A stretch of 64,000 bases of DNA, taken from Lysobacterales bacterium 63-13 (lineage in GTDB: Bacteria; Pseudomonadota; Gammaproteobacteria; Xanthomonadales; Rhodanobacteraceae). A program made the translations under genes and the position numbers. This document shows, piece after piece, positions 39,364-49,601 of this stretch. The notes under the pieces were generated by a model. That model ran no database searches. It was not told where the DNA came from and saw only the letters and a list, made by a program, of their open reading frames with translations. The stretch lies in NCBI GenBank assembly GCA_001899855.1, contig MKWR01000006.1, positions 198,703 to 262,702 on the forward strand. The letters run 5' to 3'. Positions within the stretch are counted from its first letter, which is position 1. Each line of letters opens with the position of its first letter.

Positions 39364-40620
39364 TCATCGATCTATCTCCCCGAACACGACATCGTAGGTG
39401 CCAATCATGGCGACGACGTCGGAAAGCATGTGGCCGCGCACGATCGTGTCCATCGTCGACAGATGGGCAAACCCCGGTGCACGCAGCTTGCAGCGGAAGG
39501 GCTTGTTGGCGCCATCGGAAATCAGGTAGCAGGCGAACTCGCCCTTCGGCGCTTCCACGGCCGCATAGGTTTCGCCGGCGGGCACGCAATAGCCTTCGGT
39601 GAACAGCTTGAAGTGATGGATGAGGGCTTCCATCGACTCCTTCATCTCCTCGCGCTTCGGCGGTGCGACCTTGTAGTTCTGCACGATCACCGGGCCCGGA
39701 TTGGCGCGCAGCCAGGCCACGCATTGCTGGATGATGCGATTTGACTGGCGCATCTCCTCGACGCGCACGAGATAACGGTCGTAACAGTCGCCGTTGACGC
39801 CGACTGGAATATCGAAATCGACCTCGGCATATTTCGCATAAGGCTGCTTCTTGCGCAGGTCCCAGGCGATGCCCGAGCCACGCAGCATCGGGCCGCTCAT
39901 GCCCCAGGCCTTGGCCAGGTCGGGCGGGACAATGCCGATGTCGACCGTGCGTTGCTTCCAGATGCGGTTGGTGGTCAACAGCGCCTCGTACTCGTCGACC
40001 TTGCTCGGGAAATCGGCGCAGAACTGCTCGAGGTAGTCGAGCATCGAGCCTTCGCGCCACTGGTTGAAGCGCTTCAGGTCATCACCCTTGTGCCAGCGCG
40101 ATTCCTTGTACTTCGGCATCACCGTTGGCAAGTCGCGATAGACACCGCCGGGACGATAGTAGGTCGCGTGCATGCGCGCGCCGGAAACCGCCTCGTAGCA
40201 ATCCATCAGCTCCTCGCGTTCGCGGAAGGAGTAGAGGAACACCGCCATGGCACCCAGATCGAGCGCGTTCGAGCCGATCCACATGAGGTGGTTGAGGATG
40301 CGCGTGATCTCGTCGAACATCGTGCGGATCCACTGCGCGCGTTCCGGGATCTCGAGCTGCATCAGGTTTTCGATAGCGCGCACGTAGGCGTGCTCGTTGC
40401 ACATCATCGAGACGTAGTCGAGTCGATCCATGTAGCCGATCGACTGGTTGAACGGCTTGGATTCGGCGAGCTTCTCGGTGCCGCGATGAAGCAGGCCGAT
40501 ATGCGGATCGGCACGCATGACGGTCTCGCCATCCATTTCCAGGACGAGGCGGAGGACGCCATGCGCAGCCGGGTGCTGCGGGCCGAAGTTCATCGTGTAG
40601 TTGCGGATTTCTTCCATCAT
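39364..40620 (-). CDS. nuoD: NADH-quinone oxidoreductase subunit D
   Basis: The 418-residue subunit shapes the quinone-binding site. [22 protein letters not shown] at the start and [24 protein letters not shown] are diagnostic; the closing DVVFGEIDR is the usual C-terminus. NuoC and NuoD are separate here, not fused as in E. coli. The start overlaps the nuoC stop (ATGATGG); the second ATG at 40617 is also possible. Confidence 0.97.
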   Translation of the reverse strand: MMEEIRNYTMNFGPQHPAAHGVLRLVLEMDGETVMRADPHIGLLHRGTEKLAESKPFNQSIGYMDRLDYVSMMCNEHAYVRAIENLMQLEIPERAQWIRTMFDEITRILNHLMWIGSNALDLGAMAVFLYSFREREELMDCYEAVSGARMHATYYRPGGVYRDLPTVMPKYKESRWHKGDDLKRFNQWREGSMLDYLEQFCADFPSKVDEYEALLTTNRIWKQRTVDIGIVPPDLAKAWGMSGPMLRGSGIAWDLRKKQPYAKYAEVDFDIPVGVNGDCYDRYLVRVEEMRQSNRIIQQCVAWLRANPGPVIVQNYKVAPPKREEMKESMEALIHHFKLFTEGYCVPAGETYAAVEAPKGEFACYLISDGANKPFRCKLRAPGFAHLSTMDTIVRGHMLSDVVAMIGTYDVVFGEIDR

Positions 40621-41336
40621 TTGGCTCCCGCTTCGCGCTCGGCCCTGGCCTGCTCATAGCGCGAATCGTCACGGATCGTGCGCGGCACGAGCACGCGCGG
40701 CTCGATCGAGACCGGTTCGTAGATGACGCGTTTCTTGTCCGCATCGTAGCGGACCTCGACATTGCCGATCAGCGGGAAATCCTTGCGGAAGGCATGCCCG
40801 ACAAAACCGTAATCGGTGAGGATGCGACGCAGGTCCGGGTGGCCCTCGAAAACGATGCCGAACAGATCGAAGGCTTCGCGCTCGAACCAGTTCACCGCCG
40901 GCCAGATCTCGACCAGCGAAGGCACCGAGGGCACATCGTCATCGGCACAGAAGGTGCGCAGGCGCAGACGATGATTGTGGCTGATCGAAAGCAGGTGCGC
41001 GACCACGGCAAAGCGCCGCGGCATGGCGGTATCGCGTGGCCGGTTGGCCCAGTCGAAACGACCCGCGCCCTTGCCTTCGACACCACGCGAGAAGCCTTCC
41101 GAGGTGACATCGGTGGTATCCCACTCGGTCTGCCCGTAGCTCAGGTAGTCGACGCCGCAGACATCGACGCACTGCTCGAACTGCCATGCCGGATCGTCGC
41201 GCAGCGTGCGCGCCACGGACAGCAGGTTCTCGGGCAATACCTCGATGGTGGTTTCGCCAAGCACTTCGACACTGCTCGACACCTTCGAGCCAAGCTGCAC
41301 TTGCAGGCGACGGGCCAGGGATTCGGGTTCGCTCAT
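40617..41336 (-). CDS. nuoC: NADH-quinone oxidoreductase subunit C
   Basis: The 239-residue 30-kDa-type subunit has [36 protein letters not shown], split across the conserved DLFGI and RRILTDYGF motifs, and the closing EPVSIEPR. It is peripheral-arm scaffold. It lies 9 bp after nuoB and overlaps nuoD. Confidence 0.96.
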   Translation of the reverse strand: MSEPESLARRLQVQLGSKVSSSVEVLGETTIEVLPENLLSVARTLRDDPAWQFEQCVDVCGVDYLSYGQTEWDTTDVTSEGFSRGVEGKGAGRFDWANRPRDTAMPRRFAVVAHLLSISHNHRLRLRTFCADDDVPSVPSLVEIWPAVNWFEREAFDLFGIVFEGHPDLRRILTDYGFVGHAFRKDFPLIGNVEVRYDADKKRVIYEPVSIEPRVLVPRTIRDDSRYEQARAEREAGAK

Positions 41337-41345
41337 GCCGGGTCC

Positions 41346-41890
<545 letters not shown>

Positions 41891-41900
<10 letters not shown>

Positions 41901-42247
41901 TCAAGCGCTCCCTTCTTCCAGACATAGATGAAGCCGAGCACGAGCAGGCCGACGAACACGCCCATTTCAACGAGGCCGAAAACGCCAAGCTTGTCGAACA
42001 CGACTGCCCACGGAATCACGAAGGCGATTTCGAGATCGAAGATGATGAAGAGGATCGCGATCAGGTAGTAGCGCACGTCGAAACGCACGCGGGCATCCTC
42101 GAAAGCCTCGAAACCGCATTCGTACGGAGCCAGCTTCTCCGCCGCCGGTTTCTTTGGCCCGAACAGGTTGCCAAGGATCAGCAGAGCGATACCGATGCCG
42201 GTAGCCACCAGCAGAAACAGCAGTACCGGGAAATACTCGACTAGCAC
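41891..42247 (-). CDS. nuoA: NADH-quinone oxidoreductase subunit A
   Basis: The 118-residue subunit has three helices and the conserved [13 protein letters not shown] loop. The start is GTG 42247, supported by GGAGG five bases upstream; an ATG four bases earlier is out of frame and stops at once. Longer frames starting at TTG 42298 lack support. It is the first nuo gene and lies 70 bp after the tRNA gene. Confidence 0.94.
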
Positions 42248-42317
42248 ATGCACCTCCGCGTCACCCGACGCATCAGCGGTTGCCGCGGTGTGCGGCAACG
42301 ACGGTTGTTCATGATAA

Positions 42318-42402
42318 TGGTGCCCAAGGGGGGACTCGAACCCCCACAGCTCTCGCCGCTACCACCTCAAGGTAGTGCGTCTACCAATTCCGCCACCTGG
42401 GC
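42318..42402 (-). tRNA. tRNA-Leu (anticodon GAG)
   Basis: The minus strand reads GCCCAGGTGGCGGAATTGGT and folds into a long-variable-arm tRNA with anticodon stem CTACC/GGTAG, loop TTGAGGT (anticodon GAG), T-arm GGGGGTTCGAGTCCCCC, and encoded CCA end. Anticodon GAG reads CUC/CUU leucine codons. Its place between secG and nuoA is a known proteobacterial arrangement. Confidence 0.97.
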
Positions 42403-42409
42403 AACGCCA

Positions 42410-42868
42410 TCAAACTCCGTCCTTCCCTGCCTTCTCCGGCTTCGCCGCATCGGACTTGGCTGGCTCTGCAGCTGGCTTGTCCGTTGCGGGTGCGGGCACT
42501 GGCGCTGGAACATCCCCCGAAACCGGGGCTGCCGGAACAGGCGCCGGCACATCACCGGAAGCCGGTGCCGGAGTCTCCTGCGGAGCAACACCCGCCATCA
42601 CGCCAAGATCGTCCGAAGTGCTGCCAACGGCGGCGGGACGACTGTGGAACATACCCATGCCGAGGCTGAGCAGGAAGAACAAACCGGCCAGGACCGCCGT
42701 GCTGCGCGACAGGAAATTCGCCGAGCCACGCGCACCAAAGACAGTCGAGGAAGCACCACCACCGAAACCCGAGCCTGCATCGGCACCGGCACCGCGCTGC
42801 ATGAGAATCAGCGCGATCATCGCAACGGCAATCAGCACATAGAAAACTTGAGCAACGATCGTGACCAT
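42410..42868 (-). CDS. secG: Protein translocase subunit SecG
   Basis: The 152-residue protein has the two SecG membrane helices: VFYVLIAVAMIALILMQRG, followed by GADAGSGFGGG and STVFGARGSANFLSR, then TAVLAGLFFLLSLGM. The C-terminal half is a Pro/Ala/Val-rich tail with near-repeats of SGDVPAPVP. SecG aids SecYEG export by easing SecA cycling. ATG 42868 is from homology. It stops 8 bp before the tRNA-Leu gene. Confidence 0.95.
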   Translation of the reverse strand: MVTIVAQVFYVLIAVAMIALILMQRGAGADAGSGFGGGASSTVFGARGSANFLSRSTAVLAGLFFLLSLGMGMFHSRPAAVGSTSDDLGVMAGVAPQETPAPASGDVPAPVPAAPVSGDVPAPVPAPATDKPAAEPAKSDAAKPEKAGKDGV

Positions 42869-42873
42869 TTGAA

Positions 42874-43641
42874 TCAGGAACCCTGGTTTGCGGCAGCCGC
42901 AGCGGCCGTGCATATCGCAATAAAATCAGCCGCCAGCAACGAGGCGCCGCCAATCAGTCCACCATCGATATCGGACTGGGCAAACAGCTCGGCAGCATTG
43001 GCGGCCTTTACGCTGCCTCCGTACAGGAGACGCAGCGAGCTGGCTATTCTAGCATCCTGCTTCGCGAATTTGTCACGCACGAACGCATGAACCTGCTGGG
43101 CCTGCTGCGGGGTCGCGGTTTTCCCCGTGCCTATGGCCCAGACCGGCTCGTAGGCAACCACGGCCTGGCTGAACGCGGCAATTCCGGCCAGATCCAGCAC
43201 GGCATCGAGCTGGGCACCGACGATCGCCTCGGTCTGCCCGCCTTCGCGATGCTCCAGCAACTCGCCAACGCAGAGAATCGGCAGCAGGCCCGCTGCCTGC
43301 GCGGCAACGAACTTGCGCGCGACCAGCTCGTTCGTTTCCGCGTGGTACTGGCGTCGTTCGGAATGACCGACCAGCACGTAATCGCAGCCGATGTCCTTCA
43401 GCATCGCGCCGGCCACTTCGCCGGTATAGGCACCCTGCGCATGTTCGCTGAGATCCTGCGCGCCGAAGCGAAGCCCGGAACTGCTGCCCGCACCGATCAG
43501 CTCGGCCAGATAGGGGAACGGTGGAATCACGGCGACATCCACAGGCAACGGCAGCGCTGCGGCCAGGTCTGCCACGAGCGCGGCGGAATCCCGGCGCGTG
43601 CCATGCATTTTCCAGTTTCCGGCTACGAGTCTGCGGCGCAT
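42874..43641 (-). CDS. tpiA: Triosephosphate isomerase
   Basis: The 255-residue glycolytic enzyme interconverts dihydroxyacetone phosphate and glyceraldehyde 3-phosphate. Motifs: AGNWKMHG (catalytic Lys), LVGHSERR (His), AYEPVWAIGTGK (Glu) and LYGGSVKAAN (phosphate loop). ATG 43641 is fixed by the conserved MRRRLVAGNWKM. It sits 5 bp before secG, and is probably the promoter-proximal gene of the tpiA-secG-tRNA-nuo block. Confidence 0.97.
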   Translation of the reverse strand: MRRRLVAGNWKMHGTRRDSAALVADLAAALPLPVDVAVIPPFPYLAELIGAGSSSGLRFGAQDLSEHAQGAYTGEVAGAMLKDIGCDYVLVGHSERRQYHAETNELVARKFVAAQAAGLLPILCVGELLEHREGGQTEAIVGAQLDAVLDLAGIAAFSQAVVAYEPVWAIGTGKTATPQQAQQVHAFVRDKFAKQDARIASSLRLLYGGSVKAANAAELFAQSDIDGGLIGGASLLAADFIAICTAAAAAANQGS

Positions 43642-43777
43642 GTGCTGGATCGAAGTGGTCAACGGGCGCGAAGCATAGCCGCGCATGTCGATTGCGGCAA
43701 ACCGCATGCGCCGCGCCTGCGCAAAAGGTCCACACCCGGTAATCTGTGTCTTCGTCGATCCTTGCAGGCAGCAGCGG

Positions 43778-44590
43778 ATGAACAAGCCACGCGGATATGC
43801 CCTCATCACCGGTGCCTCGGCCGGCATTGGCGCCGCGTTTGCGCGTGAACTGGCCGGGCGCAAGGTCGATCTGGTGCTGAGCGCACGCCGGCTTGATCGC
43901 CTGCAAAGCCTCGCCGACGAACTCATGGCCAGGCACGCCGTCAAGGTCGAGGTCATGGCCTGCGACCTTGCCAATCGCGACGCGCCGCGACAACTCGTCG
44001 CACGGCTCGACGAGCGCAACATCGCCATCGACCTGCTCATCAACAATGCCGGTTACGGGGTTACCGGCTATTTCCTCAGCCAGCCCTGGCAAACCCAGGC
44101 CGATTTCATCCAGGTGCTGATGACGGCTCCGACCGAACTCTGCCATCGCCTGCTGCCCGGCATGCGCGCACGCGGGCATGGCCGCATCATCAATGTCGCA
44201 TCGCTGGCCGGGCATGTTCCCGGCTCGGCCGGGCAGACGCTCTATGCGGGTGCCAAGTCCTACCTGATCAAGCTGTCCCAGGCCCTTCATCTCGAGTACC
44301 GCGACGACGGCGTGAACACCTGCGCACTCTGCCCGGGTTTCACCTACAGCGAATTCCATGACGTCACCGGCTCGCGCGCGATGATGTCGAAGTTGCCCAA
44401 GTGGATGTGGATGGATGCCGAGACGGTCGTTCGCCAGGGTCTCGATGCGGTCGAACGCGGTGACGCGGTCTATGTCAACGGCCGCGTCAACCGTACAATC
44501 AAGGCGGTGTTCAAGCTGATCCCGGATCGACTTGCCCTGCGCATGATCGGCAGGCAGTCGCGGAAGTTCCGGAAGCAGTCCCCGGATTGA
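43778..44590 (+). CDS. Short-chain dehydrogenase/reductase (DltE-like SDR)
   Basis: The 270-residue protein is a classical SDR: cofactor motif TGASAGIG (about residues 11-18), NNAGYG, a catalytic Ser in NVASLAG, and YAGAK with Tyr and Lys. Basic residues after the first strands (SARRLDR) suggest NADP(H). The substrate is not predictable; many relatives act on lipids or steroids. The C-terminal part is basic, which may aid membrane contact. It is transcribed divergently from tpiA. Confidence 0.88.
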   Translation: MNKPRGYALITGASAGIGAAFARELAGRKVDLVLSARRLDRLQSLADELMARHAVKVEVMACDLANRDAPRQLVARLDERNIAIDLLINNAGYGVTGYFLSQPWQTQADFIQVLMTAPTELCHRLLPGMRARGHGRIINVASLAGHVPGSAGQTLYAGAKSYLIKLSQALHLEYRDDGVNTCALCPGFTYSEFHDVTGSRAMMSKLPKWMWMDAETVVRQGLDAVERGDAVYVNGRVNRTIKAVFKLIPDRLALRMIGRQSRKFRKQSPD

Positions 44591-44702
44591 TTGAACGCCG
44601 ATCGCGAAACCGCCCTGGCGAACCTCGGCAACGCACCAAGGCCGATGCCCAGCCGGAACATCCACCCGATGCCGCCATGCATCCCGGCCCGCACGCTTAC
44701 CG

Positions 44703-46208
44703 ATGAATTCGCTGGAACAATACTTCGCCCGCTTTCGCGCCAACACCGTTGGCCACGAACAGACCTTCGCCTCGGCGCATGGCCAGCAGCGCATCGTCTA
44801 CGCCGACTGGACCGCCAGCGGCCGTCTCTATCGCCCGATCGAGGAGCGCCTGCTGGGCACGTTCGGTCCCTTTGTCGGCAATACGCACTCGGAAAGCAGT
44901 GAAACCGGGCGCGCGATGACGCTGGCCTACCACGAGGCGCATCGCATCCTCAAAGCGCATGCCAACGCCGGGCCCGACGACCTGATCATTTCCACCGGCA
45001 GCGGCATGACCGGCGTGGTCAACAAATTCCAGCGCATTCTCGGACTGAAGGCACCGCAAGGCCTGCGTCGCTTCCTCGACATTGCCGAAGCGGATCGCCC
45101 GGTCGTCTTCATCACGCACATGGAACACCACTCCAACCAGACCTCCTGGCACGAGAGCATTGCCGATGTCGTGGTCGTGCCGCCGGACAAGGAAGGCCTG
45201 GTCGACCTGGCAGCTCTGCAGGCCTTGCTGCACGAGTACCGGGATCGCCCGCTGAAGATCGGTGCCTTCACCGCCTGTTCGAACGTCACCGGCGTCTGCA
45301 CGCCCTACCATGCGCTGGCGAAGTTGATGCACCAGGCTGGCGGCGTCGCCTTCATCGACTTTGCCGCCTCGGCCCCGTACGTCGACATCGACATGCATCC
45401 GGCGGATCCAGAGGCCTACCTCGATGCCGTGCTGTGGTCGCCGCACAAGTTTCTCGGCGGTCCAGGCTCGTCCGGCGCATTGATCTTCAACCGCAACCTC
45501 TACCGCAACACCGTGCCGGATGATTGCGGTGGCGGCACCGTGAACTGGACCAATCCGTGGGGCGAGTATTCGTTCCTCGACGACATCGAGGCCCGCGAGG
45601 ATGCCGGTACGCCGGGATTCCTGCAGACCATCAAGGCCGCCCTCGCCGTGCGCCTGAAGGACCAGATGGGTGTGCCGGCGATGCGCCAACGCGAGGAGGA
45701 GATCGTGCCGCATGTCATGGATGCGCTGCAGGCAATTCCGGGCGTGAATCTGCTGGCACGGACGCAACGCGATCGGCTTGCGATCTTTTCGTTTTATGTA
45801 ACCGGCATCCACTACAACCTGATCGTGCAGTTGCTGAATGACCGCTTCGGCGTGCAGGCCCGTGGTGGCTGTTCCTGCGCCGGTACCTACGGTCACTATC
45901 TGCTGCACGTGGATCCAACCCTGTCCCACTCGATCACCGGGCGCATCGATCAGGGCGACCTTTCGGAAAAACCGGGCTGGGTGCGCATTTCCTTCCACCC
46001 CAGCACGACGATGGCCGACATCGACCACACCCTCGATGCCGTGCGCCAGATCGTCGACAATGTCGACGAGTGGGCGAAGGAATATGTGTACTCGCCGCTC
46101 AGCAACGAGTTCAGCCGGCGTGATGGCGACAGCGGTGCAGCACAGGCGCGCATCAGGGAATGGTTCGAATTCGGCGGGGAATCGGTTTCCTTCGACCCGC
46201 GTCATTGA
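44703..46208 (+). CDS. Class V aminotransferase / cysteine desulfurase-like PLP enzyme
   Basis: The 501-residue protein has the fold-type I class V pattern. The PLP Lys is in LWSPHKFLGGPGSSG, the phosphate-binding part in STGSGMTGV, and FIDFAASAPYVDIDMH has the Asp that pairs with the PLP nitrogen. ARGGCSCAGTYGH has cysteines near the position of the desulfurase catalytic Cys, but the protein is longer than IscS or SufS, and no Fe-S assembly genes are near. It may release sulfur or transfer amino groups; unknown. Confidence 0.85.
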   Translation: MNSLEQYFARFRANTVGHEQTFASAHGQQRIVYADWTASGRLYRPIEERLLGTFGPFVGNTHSESSETGRAMTLAYHEAHRILKAHANAGPDDLIISTGSGMTGVVNKFQRILGLKAPQGLRRFLDIAEADRPVVFITHMEHHSNQTSWHESIADVVVVPPDKEGLVDLAALQALLHEYRDRPLKIGAFTACSNVTGVCTPYHALAKLMHQAGGVAFIDFAASAPYVDIDMHPADPEAYLDAVLWSPHKFLGGPGSSGALIFNRNLYRNTVPDDCGGGTVNWTNPWGEYSFLDDIEAREDAGTPGFLQTIKAALAVRLKDQMGVPAMRQREEEIVPHVMDALQAIPGVNLLARTQRDRLAIFSFYVTGIHYNLIVQLLNDRFGVQARGGCSCAGTYGHYLLHVDPTLSHSITGRIDQGDLSEKPGWVRISFHPSTTMADIDHTLDAVRQIVDNVDEWAKEYVYSPLSNEFSRRDGDSGAAQARIREWFEFGGESVSFDPRH

Positions 46209-46325
46209 GCAAAAGCCTTCCGCGCAACCCGGCAGTCGAACACCGCCAGCGTCGCCGCAAGCTGCTGCCGCATGTCGGTCAGTGGGGAAAGGCGGCCGCC
46301 CGGGGCGGGTCGCAAGCGGTGCCTT

Positions 46326-47486
46326 TCAGTCAGCAGGGGCCACTGACCATTGCACGTCCCTGAGCGCCTCGTCCGGCAATGCGTACGCGTTCTGCAGGTA
46401 TTCCGGTTCGCTGAGGACTTCAGGAAACCGCGCGCCACGCAGCGCCTGCACCGCAAAGATCTCCTCGACACCACCTGTGAACTTCAGGAATCCTGCCGTC
46501 TTGCCCGTTTCAATGTGCACGACCCAGACACCCGAGAGCCGGTCGCTGTTGTCATCGGTGATCGGGATGTCGGTGAACGGATTGCCTGTACGCAGTTGCG
46601 ACAGGCCGATGAAGGCCAGCGGCCCCAGGAAGTCCATGCCGCGGGCAAAGCCGGGCACGCGTCCGACATCGCTGCGTGCACCGGTTTGCGGATCGACGCT
46701 GACCAGTGCGCCGCGACCTGATTCCAGCAGCCACAGCTTGCCGTTGTACCAGCGCGGCGAATGCGGCATCGACAGGCCGCGGCAGAGGATGTGCTCGCCA
46801 TCGAGATCGATCAGCAGGCCGCCATCGCGCTTGTTTGCGCGCCAGCCGCCGGGCGTGTTGCTGTCGCCGAGACTGGTCACGTAACGCGGCTTGCCATCGC
46901 GCATGGCCAGGCCGTTGAGGTGGCAGCGATCCTCGGGCGCGTAATGACTGACGAACGCGGGCCGCCAGCGCGGCACGAAACTGGATTTCGCATCCAGCGT
47001 GCACAGGCAGGAGAACAGCGTGTTGACGAACCACAATTCGCCCTCCCCGTCCCAGGCCATTTCGTGGATATCGATGGCCCCGGTGATGTGCCTGCGCCGG
47101 GCCAGGTACACCGCGTCATGGCGCGGCGGATTGGCCAGACGTGGTGCCAACGCCGGCATGTTGCGGAATTCGGCAATTTCCATGAACGCACCCAGGGCCA
47201 GGCGCTCGTTGTCGGCGGCCAGGCCCATCGGCCGGTTGAAGGATCGAAAGTGGGTATTGATCGTTCCGCCGTCGGCACGCAGGAGCACCAGCTTGCCGGC
47301 CTGGTAGGTGGTCAGCGCCAGCGAACTGCCAAAGTGCGTGAGCAAGTCGGGGAAGTTGGCCGTATGCACGCTGCCCAGGATCCCAAGCGGATCCCGCGCC
47401 GCGGCGGCCTGTTCGGCATTGGCGGCGATGGTCGGCCGCGTACTCTCGTCGTTGCCGGAAATCACCGGCGTGTTGTCATCGATCAT
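46326..47486 (-). CDS. TIGR03032 family protein (DUF4915-like beta-propeller)
   Basis: The roughly 386-residue protein matches the TIGR03032 family: LLTHFGSSLALTTYQAGKLVLLR, FNRPMGLA, RRRHITGAIDIHEMAWDGEGELWFVNTLFSCLC, and GLAMRDGKPRYVTSLGDSNTPGGWR. Repeated beta-strand blocks with Trp/Gly turns suggest a propeller. The function is unknown; some relatives are tetratricopeptide-fused and linked to sulfation or glycan systems. ATG 47486 is a best guess since no good ribosome binding site is seen. It converges on the aminotransferase gene. Confidence 0.82.
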   Translation of the reverse strand: MIDDNTPVISGNDESTRPTIAANAEQAAAARDPLGILGSVHTANFPDLLTHFGSSLALTTYQAGKLVLLRADGGTINTHFRSFNRPMGLAADNERLALGAFMEIAEFRNMPALAPRLANPPRHDAVYLARRRHITGAIDIHEMAWDGEGELWFVNTLFSCLCTLDAKSSFVPRWRPAFVSHYAPEDRCHLNGLAMRDGKPRYVTSLGDSNTPGGWRANKRDGGLLIDLDGEHILCRGLSMPHSPRWYNGKLWLLESGRGALVSVDPQTGARSDVGRVPGFARGMDFLGPLAFIGLSQLRTGNPFTDIPITDDNSDRLSGVWVVHIETGKTAGFLKFTGGVEEIFAVQALRGARFPEVLSEPEYLQNAYALPDEALRDVQWSVAPAD

Positions 47487-47598
47487 GGTCACTCGGCCAG
47501 GCACGCGGACGATGGCGTCCGGGGATCCGCAGTCAACCTTGCGGCTCAATGCGTCTCCATCATGCGGGTTTGCCGGCAAGTGCGCTTCAGGGCCGAGG

Positions 47599-48381
47599 TT
47601 ACAGCTCGCCCAAGGGCTGCCCGCGGCGCTGCAAATCGATGATCATCTGCTGGCTGCGCCGGGCCAATTGCTGGCGGTCGCCCGGCTGCAGGCCGGTGGT
47701 CGCAAGTGGCGTGCCGACACGCAGGCGAATGCGGCCCGGTCGCACCTTGAAACCCGCGGCGGGAAGGACGAAGCCGCTGCCTTCGATTGCAATTGGAAGG
47801 ATCGGCATACCGGTTTCGATGGCCAGCTTGAAGACGCCGCCCTTGAACGCGCCGACGCGCCCATCGCGACTGCGCGTGCCTTCGGGAAACGCGCACAGGC
47901 TGTGACCCTCGTTGAAGATGGCGGCTGCATCGTGGAGTCGGCGCGCCGCGGCCCGTGCGGACTGGCGCTCGATGAAGACCATGCCCATCGCCCGCGCATA
48001 GGCACCGACAAACGGTACCCTGGCCAGTTCCTGCTTGAGGACGAAGCGCATCGGCACCGGCAACGCGCGAAACAGCGCGCAGATGTCGATCATCGATTGG
48101 TGATTGGCGACGACGATATAAGGTTGCGAAAAATCAATGGCCTCAAACCCTTCCAGATCGAGGCGCGCACCGGCACCCGCGAGCAGGCCCGGTGCCCAGA
48201 CCCGGCTGGCCATGCGCAACGGCCAATGGCGGCGTCCTCCACACAACACCAGCAAGAGCAAGGCGAAACAGATCAGCACCGAGGTCCATGTCAGCGTGAA
48301 CAGCAATTGCAGTGCATTGAATACGCGCCAGCCAACGCCGCCCAGCAACCCCGGGCGAACCGACGAAGTAGTTACCGACAT
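47599..48381 (-). CDS. plsC: 1-acyl-sn-glycerol-3-phosphate acyltransferase
   Basis: The 260-residue enzyme adds the second acyl chain to make phosphatidic acid. It has an N-terminal membrane segment (about 20-50), the HX4D motif VVANHQSMID, VFIERQSARAA, and FPEGTRSRDG. These blocks define the PlsC family. It acts at the inner face of the inner membrane. The gene follows the 2OG oxygenase-like gene on the minus strand, with a 173-bp spacer in which I see nothing clear. Confidence 0.92.
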   Translation of the reverse strand: MSVTTSSVRPGLLGGVGWRVFNALQLLFTLTWTSVLICFALLLLVLCGGRRHWPLRMASRVWAPGLLAGAGARLDLEGFEAIDFSQPYIVVANHQSMIDICALFRALPVPMRFVLKQELARVPFVGAYARAMGMVFIERQSARAAARRLHDAAAIFNEGHSLCAFPEGTRSRDGRVGAFKGGVFKLAIETGMPILPIAIEGSGFVLPAAGFKVRPGRIRLRVGTPLATTGLQPGDRQQLARRSQQMIIDLQRRGQPLGEL

Positions 48382-48554
48382 TCCATTCCCCCGAAACCGG
48401 CGCGCAGGATAGTCGATGCCTGGTCGACTGCCAAATTGCAGCTGTGCAAATCGACAGGCACCAGAGCTTGCCGCGCCACCAGCATCCGCACAGGTCGTGC
48501 CCTTCCATGCAGGTGAGTGCAGCTGGAAGCTGGCACCGACCTGCCCACGCCCGC

Positions 48555-49490
48555 TCAGATCAGCTTGATCTCGCGCAGGCGCTCAAGCAGGTACTCGTGC
48601 GAGGTGATCGAGGTCGGATAGCGGCTCGGGTTTTCCGCGCTGATGCAGGATGGCAGCACATCGAGCACGACATCCGGATTCGGATGCAGGAAGAACGGCA
48701 CCGAATAGCGCGGCTGCCGTGCCTGCTCGCCCTGCGGATTGGTCACCCGATGGGTCGTCGACGGATACACGTGATTGGTCAGGCGCTGCAGCATGTCGCC
48801 GATGTTGACGACGATGGCATCGCCTTCGGTGGTGATCGGCAACCATTGCCCTTCGCGGGTCAGCACTTCGAGTCCGGCGGCGCTGGCACCGACCAGCAGG
48901 GTGATGAAATTGATGTCCTCGTGGGCGCCGGCGCGGACATTCGGGATATCGTCGGTGGTGATCGGCGGGTAGTGGATCGGGCGCAGGATCGAATTGCCGA
49001 ACTGGGTCTTGTCGGCAAAGAAATCCTCGGCCAGTCCGATATGCAGGGCCAGTGCGCGCAGCACCCGCGTGCCCAGCGCATCCAGCGCCTGGTAGAGCCC
49101 ATAGCCATGCTCACGAAAACCTTCGACCTCCTTCGGCCAGACATTCGACGGCATGACTTCGGCGTATTTCGAATCGCGCGGGATCTCGCGGCCGATATGC
49201 CAGAACTCCTTGAGATCGGCGTACTTCGAATCCTTCGCCGTCTCAACGCCAAACGGCGTGTAGCCGCGGGCGCCGCCCGTGCCAGGCTGGTGGTAGCTGC
49301 GCTTGACCGCATCCGGCAATGCGAAGAATGCCTGGAAGGCCCGGTAGGCCGCATCGACATCGGCTTTCGGAATGCCGTGGCCACTGATGCAGCAAAAGCC
49401 GAATTCGCGATAGGCCGCGCCGAGTTCGGCGACAAAGGCATCGCGATCGGAATCGTAACGGCGGATATCAAGGGTCGGGACGTGTTTCAT
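48555..49490 (-). CDS. Isopenicillin N synthase-like Fe(II)/2-oxoglutarate-type oxygenase
   Basis: The 311-residue protein matches the non-heme Fe(II) oxygenase family of IPNS and plant 2OG dioxygenases: EFGFCCISGHGIP, PHYxP-like segments, iron ligands in GAHEDINFITLL (HxD) and STTHRVTNP (His), and RYSVPFFLHP (RxS, which binds 2-oxoglutarate or substrate). It would hydroxylate or oxidise a small molecule; nothing in the neighbourhood points to a beta-lactam pathway. ATG 49490 comes from homology. Confidence 0.88.
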   Translation of the reverse strand: MKHVPTLDIRRYDSDRDAFVAELGAAYREFGFCCISGHGIPKADVDAAYRAFQAFFALPDAVKRSYHQPGTGGARGYTPFGVETAKDSKYADLKEFWHIGREIPRDSKYAEVMPSNVWPKEVEGFREHGYGLYQALDALGTRVLRALALHIGLAEDFFADKTQFGNSILRPIHYPPITTDDIPNVRAGAHEDINFITLLVGASAAGLEVLTREGQWLPITTEGDAIVVNIGDMLQRLTNHVYPSTTHRVTNPQGEQARQPRYSVPFFLHPNPDVVLDVLPSCISAENPSRYPTSITSHEYLLERLREIKLI

Positions 49491-49601
49491 CGGCGGCATC
49501 CTGGGTCCGCCGGCAAGGCGGCGGACACCTGTGTTGAAGGGGTTGCTGCGAACGCCATGAGGCAGGTTCGGGCAGGGCTCGCGCAATTATTCCACGAGTG
49601 C

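Noticed and set aside
44703-46208. Naming the class V enzyme SufS or IscS
   Set aside because: The protein is about 80-100 residues longer, and no suf or isc genes are near.
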